Source: Arthrobacter gandavensis
GTDB taxonomy: Bacteria > Actinomycetota > Actinomycetes > Actinomycetales > Micrococcaceae
NCBI RefSeq assembly: GCF_015355785.1
Contig: NZ_JADKYW010000006.1
Span: forward strand, 1-64,000
Direction of reading: 5' to 3'
Length of the DNA: 64,000 bases
Below the pieces are notes generated by a model. The model saw only the letters and a program-made list of their open reading frames with translations. It made no database searches and was not told where the DNA came from. This document shows positions 38,806 through 49,300 of the stretch, one piece after another. Positions within the stretch are counted from its first letter, which is position 1. Each line of letters begins with the position of its first letter. The position numbers and the translations under genes are program-made.

Positions 38806-39885
38806 ATGCAGACACGGCAGCAGCGGCGCGGACGTGTCTCGGCGGTGGCCGCGTCCGCCGCTGTACTGGCCCTCGCCGCCTGCAGCGCCAGCGACCGGAC
38901 AGCGCCGACGCCGGCCCCGGCGGTCTCCACGGCGACGCTCTCCGAGCCCGAGACCATCAGCACCGGGCTGCAGTCGCCGTGGTCCATCGCGTTCCTGGAG
39001 AGCACCCCGCTGGTTAGTGAACGGGACACGGGCCGGATCCTGGAGCTCGACGGCGACGGGAACCAGCGCGAAGTAGGGATGGTCGACACGCAGGGACGCG
39101 GTGAAGGCGGTCTGCTGGGCATTGCCGTGCACCGGCGCTACCTCTACAGCTACCTCACCGCCGGAAACGAGAACCGGATCGAACGCCGGCAGCTGCGCGG
39201 AGCGCCGGGAACCCTCAGCCTGGGCGAGCCGGAGCAAGTGCTCGCAGGTATCCCGGCCGGACCGGTGCACAACGGCGGCCGCCTCGCTTTCGGCCCGGAC
39301 GGGATGCTCTATGCCACAGCCGGTGACGCAGGCAACCGGGACAGTGCCCAGGACACTGGATCACTCGCGGGCAAGATCCTGCGGCTGATGCCCGACGGCG
39401 GTGTCCCCGGGGACAATCCGTTCCCCGGGTCTGCGGTTTACAGCTACGGACACCGCAACCCGCAGGGTATCGCCTGGGACAGTGAAGGAACGCTGTACGC
39501 CAGTGAATTCGGCCAAAACACCTGGGATGAACTGAACGTCATTGAACCCGGAGGAAACTACGGCTGGCCGGACGCCGAAGGGATCGCGGGGCAGGAGGGG
39601 TACATCGACCCTGTCCAGCAGTGGGAGCCTTCCGCAGCCAGCCCCAGCGGCATCGCCGTACTGGGGAACTCGGTCTTCATCGCCAATCTGCGCGGCGAGC
39701 GTTTGCGGGAAGTGCCGCTGCAGGAGCCGGGCAGCGCCGTCGAACATTTGACCGGCGAAGGACGGCTGCGCGATGCCGTCGCCGCCCCGGACGGCAGCCT
39801 CTGGGTCCTGACCAGCAACACGGACGGCAGGGGCAGGCCGGGCGCTGAGGACGACCGCATCCTGCGGCTGGACGTCGTGCCGTGA
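38806..39885 (+). CDS. PQQ-type aldose sugar dehydrogenase lipoprotein
   Basis: A 359-residue secreted lipoprotein. The signal peptide ends in lipobox ALAAC with Cys26. The remainder is a six-bladed propeller of the soluble glucose/sorbosone dehydrogenase type: LQSPWSIAF, GGLLGIAVH, HNGGRLAFGPDGMLYATAGDAG, YGHRNPQGIAWD and GGNYGWPD. Members oxidise aldoses using PQQ at the outer face of the membrane. No PQQ synthesis genes lie in the window, so the cofactor may be taken up or made elsewhere. Confidence 0.9.
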   Translation: MQTRQQRRGRVSAVAASAAVLALAACSASDRTAPTPAPAVSTATLSEPETISTGLQSPWSIAFLESTPLVSERDTGRILELDGDGNQREVGMVDTQGRGEGGLLGIAVHRRYLYSYLTAGNENRIERRQLRGAPGTLSLGEPEQVLAGIPAGPVHNGGRLAFGPDGMLYATAGDAGNRDSAQDTGSLAGKILRLMPDGGVPGDNPFPGSAVYSYGHRNPQGIAWDSEGTLYASEFGQNTWDELNVIEPGGNYGWPDAEGIAGQEGYIDPVQQWEPSAASPSGIAVLGNSVFIANLRGERLREVPLQEPGSAVEHLTGEGRLRDAVAAPDGSLWVLTSNTDGRGRPGAEDDRILRLDVVP

Positions 39886-39941
39886 ACCGCCGCCCTCAAC
39901 ATTTCCGCGGCGAGGACGTACGCTGTCCGGCACCGTCATGA

Positions 39942-41459
<1,518 letters not shown>

Positions 41460-41503
41460 AGAAGACCCGGCGTCGGAAGCGCCCGCCCAAGAAGGAGCGG
41501 ATC

Positions 41504-41887
41504 ATGACCGGTGGAATACTCGCGTTCGGGATCTCCCTCAATGTTCCGGACCCGGTTGCCTCTGCCGCCTTCCTGCGGCAGCACTTCGGCTTCCTTCCAG
41601 AAATGCAGGACGAAGGGTTCATCTCCCTTAAACATCCCGACGGCGAGCCGAACATCGTATTTCTGCGTACTGGTCTTCCCACCTTCAAGCCAGCGGAGAT
41701 TGCCGGCCGTGCGCGCGACGGACTCCTCCTTGTGCTGGTGGTCGATGACCTGGAGGAGCGCCACGGGCGCCTGGCAGCTGCGGACGCCGACGTCGTTGCC
41801 CCACCCGAGACGGAGCCCTGGGGCGAACGCTTTGCCCAGTACCGGGATCCGAACGGCCTCATCATCCAGCTCGTGCAGTGGGTCTGA
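41504..41887 (+). CDS. VOC (glyoxalase/bleomycin-resistance fold) protein
   Basis: A 127-residue two-module VOC protein. The first beta-alpha-beta unit is ISLNVPDPVASAAFLRQHFGF and the second is LVVDDLEERHGRLAAAD. Near the end are the metal-site-like Glu/Gln positions of DPNGLIIQLVQWV. It follows the flavin hydroxylase by 44 bp and may share its transcript. It could bind or detoxify an aromatic or antibiotic compound. Confidence 0.85.
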   Translation: MTGGILAFGISLNVPDPVASAAFLRQHFGFLPEMQDEGFISLKHPDGEPNIVFLRTGLPTFKPAEIAGRARDGLLLVLVVDDLEERHGRLAAADADVVAPPETEPWGERFAQYRDPNGLIIQLVQWV

Positions 41888-42520
41888 CCGGGCCGGGAAA
41901 CTAAGCCCCTGCCGGCGCCCACACGGTTTAGCCAGGAGCGGAAACAGTTCCCGCAGCGCATCTGCCGGGACGCCCTCCAACGGCTGGTGACGGCTGGCAG
42001 GTGTTCTCCGGCCGGGAGGTGGATCCACTGATGCAATGACGTCGTTTAGAACCTGGATGCATAAACCATTGTTGCAATAACGTCGAATTGAGTCGCAGAA
42101 GACAGCGCCAATACATCAGAGGATGAACGGCGGGGCCTGAAAGCAGCGGCAATGCGTCAATGGATGAACGGTCCAGCCGGGCGGTTAAGGAGCCGGTCTC
42201 TCCGCCCGCACAATCTCGCCCCGGCCCCGACCCGGCCCGGCCCGTCCCCGCCCCGCCCTGCCCCGGCCTGGCACCGGCCCGGCGCAGCGTCGCCCACGCA
42301 CCAAAAGCCCAAAAGCTGCGGAGGTCAGGCCAAGGCTGCGGAGCACGGCATCCGAATCTTCGAACGCAGGGGCCGCCCAAGTCAGGCGGGCAATGACGGC
42401 CAACGCAGGGCCCGGCGTACGGGGCCGGACGCTGGGAGGAGATCCGCTGTGCCGCAGACGGCTCATAACAGGTAGGCTAAGACAGCCGGTAAGGCACGAA
42501 CGGTAAGTGAGTGTACATAT
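41888..42520. other. Gene-free gap with degenerate repeats and C-rich tract
   Basis: No credible gene is present. At 42034-42171 the motif CAAT(G/A)ACGTCG occurs at 42034 and 42075, and the related CAATACATCAG and CAATGCGTCAA at 42109 and 42150. The last two are each followed by GGATGAACGG at the same distance, giving a 41-bp repeat pair. Positions about 42205-42290 form a C/G tract with almost no A or T on this strand. ORFs drawn through it are low-complexity. Confidence 0.6.
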
Positions 42521-42558
42521 GGCCAGTCGCCTCAGGGGCGGGTTGGCCGGTTCTTTTT
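42521..42558 (+). terminator. Terminator-like hairpin in the garA leader
   Basis: GGCCA (42521-42525) pairs with TGGCC (42544-42548), with an inner CGCC/GGCG pair at 42528-42531 and 42537-42540. TTCTTTTT follows at 42551-42558. The garA ribosome site GGAGGAAA begins directly after it. It may be an attenuator, or the end of a transcript from the gap. Confidence 0.5.
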
Positions 42559-42572
42559 GGGGAGGAAACACC

Positions 42573-43043
42573 ATGGCGGGCGAGGAACACAACGCCGCAC
42601 GAGCGGATGATCAGCGTGGCTTCAGTGCGGAGGACACGACGTCGATCAGCCTTCCGCCTATCTCCGATGCCACAACGATCGAACCGAAGCTCAGTGCGGA
42701 CGAGCGGGCCGCCGTAGCGGCACTCCCGGCCGGGTCCGCACTCCTCATCGCCCACACCGGGCCCAATGCCGGCGCACGGTTCCTGCTGGACCAGGACGTG
42801 ACGACGGCCGGGCGCCACCCCAACGCGGACGTGTTCCTGGATGACGTAACGGTTTCCCGCAAGCACGTCGAGTTCCGCCGCACTCCGGAGGGCTTCCGGG
42901 TGGTGGACTCGATGAGCCTGAACGGTACATACGTCAACAATGACCGCGTGGACAACCTCCTGCTGCGCACCGGCAATGAAGTCCAGATTGGAAAGTTCCG
43001 GCTCACCTTCTACGCTGCGCGCCCGGCTGCCGGCACGGCCTAA
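42573..43043 (+). CDS. garA: FHA-domain metabolic regulator GarA/OdhI
   Basis: A 156-residue protein. The N-terminal tail carries EDTTSIS with T22 and T23, matching the PknB/PknG phosphorylation site of GarA/OdhI. The FHA domain includes AGRHPNADVFLDD, VSRKHVEF and LNGTYVNN. In mycobacteria and corynebacteria unphosphorylated protein inhibits 2-oxoglutarate dehydrogenase and directs glutamate flux; phosphorylation makes the FHA domain bind its own tail. ATG 42573 has GGAGGAAA upstream. A PASTA kinase (PknL) lies at the window end. Confidence 0.94.
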   Translation: MAGEEHNAARADDQRGFSAEDTTSISLPPISDATTIEPKLSADERAAVAALPAGSALLIAHTGPNAGARFLLDQDVTTAGRHPNADVFLDDVTVSRKHVEFRRTPEGFRVVDSMSLNGTYVNNDRVDNLLLRTGNEVQIGKFRLTFYAARPAAGTA

Positions 43044-43055
43044 GGGCGGACGCGT

Positions 43056-43811
43056 ATGCCAGGACCAGAGGCGGCGCGGCGGGCCATCGGCTCCGCTGCG
43101 GAGCGGGCGCGCCCGCGTGTACTCAACATCGGCCAGGTCCTCGCGGACCTGAGTGCCGAATTTCCCGGCATCAGCGCCTCCAAGATCCGGTTCCTGGAAG
43201 AAAAAGGACTGGTTTCCCCGCAGCGGACCGCCGCCGGATACCGGAAGTACACCTCCCAGGACGTCGAACGGCTCCGCTTTGTCCTGGCCCTGCAACGGGA
43301 CCAGTACCTGCCGCTGAAAGTCATCAAGGACTACCTCGATGCCGTTGACCGCGGAGAACGTCCCGAATCCCTGCCGGGGGGACTCACGCTGGCGCCCCGT
43401 GCGGTATCGGACCAGCTCGCCGGAGAACTGGCCGCCCGGACCCGTACCCGCCTGCTCTCGTTCGAAGAGCTCGTTACGGAATCGGGTGCCTCAGCTGAAC
43501 TGGTTCGCAGCCTGATCAGTTTCGGTCTTATCAGCGCACCAGAGCAGCAGTATGATGAACACGCCCTGAAGGTCACCAGGGCCTGCCGCCAGCTCGAGGC
43601 CCACGGCATCGAACCGAGGCACCTGCGGCCGTTCAGGGCGGCAGCGGACCGGGAAATGGGACTAGTGGAACGTGCCATTGCACCCGTTGCCTCGCGGCGG
43701 GATGTTGCCTCGCAGGCGAGGGCCGCCGAGGCGGCCCGGGAGATCAGCGACCTATGCCTGAGCCTGCACAGTGCCCTGGTCCACGGACAAATAGCCCGGA
43801 TGGAGAGCTGA
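43056..43811 (+). CDS. ftsR: MerR-type cell-division regulator FtsR
   Basis: A 251-residue regulator next to garA, the place of Rv1828 and corynebacterial FtsR. The winged helix reads LNIGQVLADLSAEFPGISAS, then IRFLEEKGLVSPQRTAAGYR. A second HTH-like part is SFEELVTESGASAELVRSLI, and the C-terminal helices follow. FtsR activates ftsZ in Corynebacterium. Twelve bases separate it from garA, so both are co-transcribed. The symbol is assigned from synteny and family. Confidence 0.88.
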   Translation: MPGPEAARRAIGSAAERARPRVLNIGQVLADLSAEFPGISASKIRFLEEKGLVSPQRTAAGYRKYTSQDVERLRFVLALQRDQYLPLKVIKDYLDAVDRGERPESLPGGLTLAPRAVSDQLAGELAARTRTRLLSFEELVTESGASAELVRSLISFGLISAPEQQYDEHALKVTRACRQLEAHGIEPRHLRPFRAAADREMGLVERAIAPVASRRDVASQARAAEAAREISDLCLSLHSALVHGQIARMES

Positions 43812-43816
43812 AACCG

Positions 43817-44314
43817 ATGCAGGAAGTCGAAGTGGTGGGCGTTCGGATCGAACTCCCGTCCAACCAGCCCCTGGTCCTGCTGAAGGAAACGGAGGGGGAG
43901 CGGCACCTGCCCATCTGGATTGGTGCACCCGAAGCAAGCGCCATAGCCTTTGTGCAGCAGGGGATTGTTCCGCCGCGTCCCATGACCCATGACCTGATGG
44001 CAGCCGTGATCAAGGCGCTGGGCCGCCGGGTCACCGAAGTTCGACTGGTCTCCGTGGAAGACACGGTCTTCCACGCCGAGCTGGTGTTCGACGACGGCAC
44101 GCGGGTGGGGTCCCGCGCTTCCGACGCGATCGCCGTCGCACTTCGGGTTCCGTGCCCCATTATGTGTGCCGAGACCGTCCTGGAAGAGGCCGGGGTGCGA
44201 ATTACCGAGTCCGATGCCGAGGACGACGAGGATGAAGCCGAGAACGCCGAGCAGGAGCTGCGGCAGTTCCGGGAGTTCCTCGCCGACGTCGAACCCGAGG
44301 ACTTTGAGCGCTGA
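43817..44314 (+). CDS. Bifunctional nuclease family protein
   Basis: A 165-residue protein of the BFN domain family (Rv1829-like position). The domain covers about residues 1-125: VVGVRIELPSNQPLVLLKE, LPIWIGAPEASAIAF, and SDAIAVALRVPCPI. A short acidic helix forms the C-terminus. Plant members have DNase and RNase activity; the bacterial role is unknown. ATG 43817 follows ftsR by five bases and has GGAGAG nine bases upstream. An alternative start inside ftsR adds a Pro-rich tail and is less likely. Confidence 0.9.
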   Translation: MQEVEVVGVRIELPSNQPLVLLKETEGERHLPIWIGAPEASAIAFVQQGIVPPRPMTHDLMAAVIKALGRRVTEVRLVSVEDTVFHAELVFDDGTRVGSRASDAIAVALRVPCPIMCAETVLEEAGVRITESDAEDDEDEAENAEQELRQFREFLADVEPEDFER

Positions 44315-44351
44315 CGGATTCGACACGATCCAAAAAATACCCGCCGCATCT

Positions 44352-44380
44352 TTGACCTTGCCCGTGCACGGATCTAACGT
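44352..44380 (+). promoter_or_regulatory. Sigma-A-type promoter of the MerR gene
   Basis: TTGACC (44352-44357), a 17-bp spacer and TAACGT (44375-44380) form a good housekeeping promoter. Transcription would begin near 44387, giving a leader of about 160 bases before GTG 44547. This promoter separates the MerR gene from the preceding garA-ftsR-nuclease operon. Confidence 0.6.
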
Positions 44381-44394
44381 CGAAGCATAGAGTT

Positions 44395-44510
44395 CCCATT
44401 GCGCCGATGGGTTACCGGAGACACACTAGGAAAACTGCAGGCACCAGTGCCTGCAGGACCCAGGTCCAGCAGGGCACGGTCGGTCCGTCTCCGCTTAGGT
44501 AACCAAGCGG
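44395..44510 (+). promoter_or_regulatory. Candidate structured 5' leader with alternative helices
   Basis: Several complementary segments lie in this leader. GGTTACC (44410-44416) pairs with GGTAACC (44498-44504). GGAGAC (44417-44422) pairs with GTCTCC (44487-44492). Inside is the 10-bp hairpin CTGCAGGCAC/GTGCCTGCAG (44435-44456). CCGCTT (44491-44496) can pair instead with AAGCGG (44505-44510), enclosing GGTAACC in its loop. CCCAT (44395-44399) competes for ATGGG (44407-44411). The ribosome site AGGAGG begins 27 bases after 44510. The layout looks like a switch or pseudoknot; I cannot match it to a known riboswitch class. Confidence 0.5.
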
Positions 44511-44546
44511 CTTCAGACGTTGCGGGGACCAATACTAGGAGGAACA

Positions 44547-45137
44547 GTGAGTCCGAAAGGCGATGCCGGCGAACACCGCGCTGCAGCACCCGGAAAGGTT
44601 CTGCCGGCAAGTGCCCAGGGACTGCTGTTCACCGAAGACCTGCCGGTTCTTGATAAAGACGCCGGTTACCGCGGACCTACTGCCTGCAAGGCAGCAGGCA
44701 TCACGTACCGCCAGCTCGACTACTGGGCACGCACCGGGCTGGTGGAGCCCGCGGTCCGCGGAGCTTCCGGATCCGGGACCCAGCGCCTCTACAGCTTCCG
44801 GGACATCCTCGTCCTGAAGGTCGTGAAGCGCCTGCTTGATACCGGGGTGTCCCTGCAGCAGATCCGTACCGCCGTGGAACACCTGCGCGAGCGCGGCGTG
44901 GAGGATCTTGCCCAGATCACCCTGATGAGCGACGGCGCGAGCGTCTATGAATGCACGTCCGCGGATGAAGTCATTGACCTGGTCCAGGGCGGACAGGGTG
45001 TCTTCGGGATCGCCGTCGGCCGGGTGTGGCGTGAAGTTGAGGGCAGCCTGGCGCAGCTTCCCAGTGAACACGCAGATGATCATTCTTTCCCGGAAGACGA
45101 GCTCAGCCGCCGCCGGGCTGCACGCAAAATCAGCTAG
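44547..45137 (+). CDS. MerR-family regulator (Rv1830-like)
   Basis: A 196-residue regulator. After about 50 residues of tail, the MerR winged helix reads ACKAAGITYRQLDYWARTGL then SFRDILVLKVVKRLLDTG and SLQQIRTAVEHLRERG. A small C-terminal domain has ECTSADEVIDLVQGGQGVFGIAVG. It is the homolog by position of Rv1830 (McdR/ResR), linked to growth and division in mycobacteria. The start is GTG 44547 with AGGAGG four bases upstream. A long structured leader precedes it. Confidence 0.88.
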   Translation: MSPKGDAGEHRAAAPGKVLPASAQGLLFTEDLPVLDKDAGYRGPTACKAAGITYRQLDYWARTGLVEPAVRGASGSGTQRLYSFRDILVLKVVKRLLDTGVSLQQIRTAVEHLRERGVEDLAQITLMSDGASVYECTSADEVIDLVQGGQGVFGIAVGRVWREVEGSLAQLPSEHADDHSFPEDELSRRRAARKIS

Positions 45138-45154
45138 TTTCGAGGTTCTCATGC

Positions 45155-45189
45155 GAAAGGCCGCTTTCCCGGGAGGGAAGCGGCCTTTC
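45155..45189. terminator. Bidirectional terminator
   Basis: GAAAGGCCGCTTTCCC (45155-45170) faces AGGGAAGCGGCCTTTC, a stem of at least 14 bp with A and T edges. It separates the convergent MerR and ParA-like genes. Confidence 0.85.
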
Positions 45190-45215
45190 GGCTGTCCGGC
45201 GTCCTGCTGCGGGGA

Positions 45216-46058
45216 CTAGTTCGCGGGCCTCCGCATGACCCGGTTGCGCACGCTCCCGGTCTGCACCAGGTTCTTGAGCAGCGCGTCGAAGGATCCTGCC
45301 GCCTGCTTGGCGGAGTCACCGGGCCAGTGGTGGACCGAGTGGGCCGCGCCCTGGATCTGCTGCCAGTTGGCGTGCTCGGCAATATTCGGCTCCATCAGCA
45401 GGTCGCCGAACATCTGCTTCATTTCGGCAAGCCGGAAAGTGTGTTCGTTGGAGGTGGGACGCACGCGGTTGGCGACGATCCCCGCGGGAGCGAGGTTCGG
45501 TGCGAACTCCTGGCGGAACAGGTCCAGTGCGCGCATGGTCCGCTCGGTGCCGGCAACGGAGAAAAGTCCGGGTTCGGCGACCAGCAGTACCCGGTTGCTC
45601 GCGCTCCACGCCATCCGGGTCAGCCCGTTCAGGGACGGCGGGCAGTCAATCAGCACCAGTCCGTAGCCGGTTACCTTTCCCAGGAGGGTGGAGAGGCGGC
45701 GGAGGTCCCGTTTGCCAAGGTCCGGACGGTCATAGATGCCGGAGTAGGCGGAACCCATGGCCACGTCCAGCAGGAGACGGCGCTTGGGATCGCTGCCGGG
45801 CTGTTTGCGGGCCGTCTCTACCCAGCCGCTGGGCACTGCGTTGGCGGCGAGGTCTGCCCGGCGGGCGCTGCGGAGCATGTCCCCGATGCCCAAGCTGTCC
45901 CCGGGCGACACAGCCAGACCGGTGGTGGCATCGGCATGCGGATCCAGGTCAACTACCAGGGTAGGGATGCCGGCTGCCAGGGCAGCTGAGGCCAAACCCA
46001 GCGTGACGGAGGTCTTGCCGACGCCGCCCTTCAGGCTGCTGATGCTCACTACTTGCAC
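45216..46058 (-). CDS. Orphan ParA/MinD-like ATPase
   Basis: A 280-residue deviant Walker ATPase. Motifs are SSLKGGVGKTSVTLGLA, VVDLDPHADATTGL and VLIDCPPSLNGLTRMAW. GTG 46058 is chosen; a TTG at 46070 gives four more residues. No partner ParB is nearby. It is divergent from pyruvate carboxylase. It differs from the ParA at 25434 and may position another cargo such as a protein cluster or carry out a chromosome-related task. Its role is unknown. Confidence 0.85.
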   Translation of the reverse strand: MQVVSISSLKGGVGKTSVTLGLASAALAAGIPTLVVDLDPHADATTGLAVSPGDSLGIGDMLRSARRADLAANAVPSGWVETARKQPGSDPKRRLLLDVAMGSAYSGIYDRPDLGKRDLRRLSTLLGKVTGYGLVLIDCPPSLNGLTRMAWSASNRVLLVAEPGLFSVAGTERTMRALDLFRQEFAPNLAPAGIVANRVRPTSNEHTFRLAEMKQMFGDLLMEPNIAEHANWQQIQGAAHSVHHWPGDSAKQAAGSFDALLKNLVQTGSVRNRVMRRPAN

Positions 46059-46304
46059 TTGTTGAACCAAAACCTAACGTGTCGAGGGATCACGGGCGCC
46101 GGGTCCGTGCCGGGGAACCGTAATCATTCTATGTGACACAACCCGACAGGCCCGGCAGGCGCGGGTTTGCACATCTGAGCCGTGCACTGAACTATGTTCG
46201 ATGTGATGTGAATTACCCGCTTGCCGAATGATCGGGCCGTGCAGAGACTGAAGACACAGCGATATACGGCCCGTTCCATCCCGACGCAACGACGCAGGAG
46301 TGCA

Positions 46305-49300
46305 ATGTTCTCGAAGATCCTGGTAGCCAACCGCGGCGAAATTGCCATCCGTGCGTTCCGCGCGGCCTATGAACTTGGGGCCAAGACCGTTGCCGTCTTT
46401 CCCTATGAGGACCGCAATTCGATCCACCGCCAGAAGGCCGATGAGGCCTACCTGATCGGAAGCGAAGGGCATCCTGTCCGCGCGTACCTCGATGTAGACG
46501 AGATCATCCGTGTAGCCAGGGAATCCGGCTGCGACGCGATTTACCCCGGCTACGGTTTCCTGTCCGAAAATCCGCAGCTGGCCCGCGCGGCCAAGGCGGC
46601 AGGCATCACCTTCATCGGCCCGGACGCAGATGTCCTGGAACTGGCCGGGCATAAGGTCCACGCCATCAATGCGGCCCGCGAGGCGGGGATCCCGGTCCTT
46701 CGCTCAACCGCTCCGAGCGCTGACGCCGAAGCGCTGCTGGCCGAGGCGGAAGAGATCGGATTCCCCATCTTCGTCAAGGCAGTGGCCGGAGGAGGCGGCC
46801 GCGGCATGCGGAGGGTGGATACCGCCCATGACCTGCCCGACGCGCTGAAGGCGGCCATGCGGGAAGCTGACACCGCGTTCGGGGATCCCACCGTGTTCCT
46901 CGAACAGGCGGTACTGCGCCCCCGCCACATCGAAGTGCAGATCCTGGCGGACAACGACGGCAACGTGATCCACCTCTTTGAGCGTGACTGCTCCCTCCAG
47001 CGCCGGCACCAGAAGGTCATTGAGATTGCGCCGGCGCCGAACCTGGACGAGGGCATCCGCCAGGCACTGTACCGCGACGCCGTGGCGTTCGCCAAGTCCC
47101 TGAAGTACGTCAACGCCGGCACCGTCGAATTCCTGGTTGACACTATCGGGGAGCGGGCCGGACAACATGTCTTTATCGAGATGAACCCGCGCATCCAGGT
47201 GGAGCACACGGTGACCGAAGAAATCACCGACGTTGACCTGGTTCAGTCCCAGATGCGTATTGCAGCAGGCGAGAACCTGGCCGACCTCGGACTGGTGCAG
47301 GAGGACCTGCAGATCAGGGGAGCGGCGCTCCAGTGCCGCATCACCACGGAGGACCCGGCCAACGGTTTCCGTCCGGACGTAGGCAAGATCAGCGCGTACC
47401 GGTCCGCCGGCGGCGCAGGCGTGCGGCTGGACGGCGGCACGGTATATTCCGGTGCGGACATCAGCCCGCACTTCGACTCGATGCTGGTGAAGCTCACCTG
47501 CCGCGGACGCACCTACCCGGCGGCCGTCAATCGCGCACGCCGGGCACTGGCAGAATTCCGCATCCGCGGAGTGTCCAGCAACATTTCGTTCCTGCAGGCG
47601 GTCCTGGAGGACCCGGATTTCGTGGCCGGCGACGTCGCCACTTCCTTCATCGAAGAACGTCCCGAGCTGCTCAATGCCCGTGGTCCTGCGGACCGCGGCA
47701 CGAAACTGCTGAACTGGCTCGCCGACGTCACCGTCCACAAGCCCCACGGTGAGCTGCAGGCACGGATCGACCCGCGGGAAAAGCTGCCAGCGGAGCTTCC
47801 GGAGCCGAAGCCGGGATCGCGCCAGCGGCTGCTGGAACTTGGCCCGGAAAAGTTTGCCGCCGCACTGCGCGCGCAGCAGCCGCTGGCTGTCACCGACACC
47901 ACCTTCCGCGATGCCCACCAGTCCCTGCTCGCCACACGTGTGCGCACCCGCGATCTGGCGGGGGTAGCCCCCGCCGTCGCGGCGCTGACCCCAGAGCTGT
48001 TCTCGGTCGAAGCCTGGGGCGGTGCCACCTACGACGTCGCTCTCCGCTTCCTGGGCGAGGATCCGTGGGAGCGGCTGGACACCCTGCGCCAGGCGCTGCC
48101 CAACATCTGCATCCAGATGCTCCTGCGCGGCCGGAACACGGTGGGATACACGCCATACCCCACCGAGGTCACCGACGCCTTCGTGGAAGAGGCTGCCGCG
48201 GCCGGCGTCGACATCTTCCGTATCTTCGACGCACTGAACGACGTCTCGCAGATGGCCCCGGCCATTGAAGCCGTCCGCCGTACCGGGACAGCCGTCGCCG
48301 AGGTGGCGCTCTGCTACACGGCGGACATGCTCGACCCCCAGGAGAAGATCTACACCCTGGACTACTACCTGGGCCTGGCCCAGCAAATGGTCGACGCCGG
48401 TGCCCACATCCTGGCCATCAAGGACATGGCGGGACTGCTCCGTCCCGCGGCCGCCGCGAAGTTGGTAGCGGCCCTGCGGGAACGGTTCGACCTGCCGGTC
48501 CACCTGCATACGCACGACACCGCCGGCGGCCAGCTCGCCACGCTGCTCGCTGCGGCGGAAGCGGGCGTAGACGCCGTCGACGTAGCCAGCGCAACTATGG
48601 CCGGCACCACCAGCCAGCCGTCGGCATCCTCCCTGGTGGCCGCCCTGGCACACACGGAGCGGGACACCGGGCTGGACCTGGCAGCCGTGAGTTCCCTGGA
48701 ACCCTACTGGGAAGCCGTGCGCCGGGTCTACGCACCCTTTGAGTCCGGCCTGGCCGGACCCACCGGACGGGTCTACCGCCATGAGATCCCCGGCGGGCAG
48801 CTCTCCAACCTCCGCCAGCAGGCCATTGCCCTGGGCCTGGGGGAGCGCTTCGAAGCTATCGAGGACATGTATACGGCATCTGACCGGATCCTGGGCCGTC
48901 TGGTCAAGGTCACTCCTTCCTCCAAGGTGGTGGGCGACCTTGCCCTTCAGCTCGTGGGCAGCAACGTCTCCCCGGAGGACTTCGAAGAGAATCCGCAGAA
49001 CTACGACATCCCCGATTCGGTCATCGGTTTCCTCAGCGGAGAGCTGGGTGATCCCCCGGGGGGCTGGCCGGAGCCTTTCCGGACCAAGGCGCTCCAGGGC
49101 CGGAAGCCCAAGGCCCGGCAGGTTGCGCTGACCGAGGTGGACAGCCAGGGGCTGGCCGGGGACTCCGCCACCCGGCGGGACACCCTGAACCGGCTGCTGT
49201 TCGCCGGGCCGGCCCGTGAGTTTGCCACAGTGCGGGAAACCTACGGGGACCTGTCCGTGCTGGACACCCGGGACTACCTGTTCGGGCTGCGCACCGGGGT

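Noticed and set aside
42152-42475. Possible small gene in the C-rich gap
   Set aside because: Product is Pro/Ala/Arg low-complexity with no ribosome site; follows from base composition.
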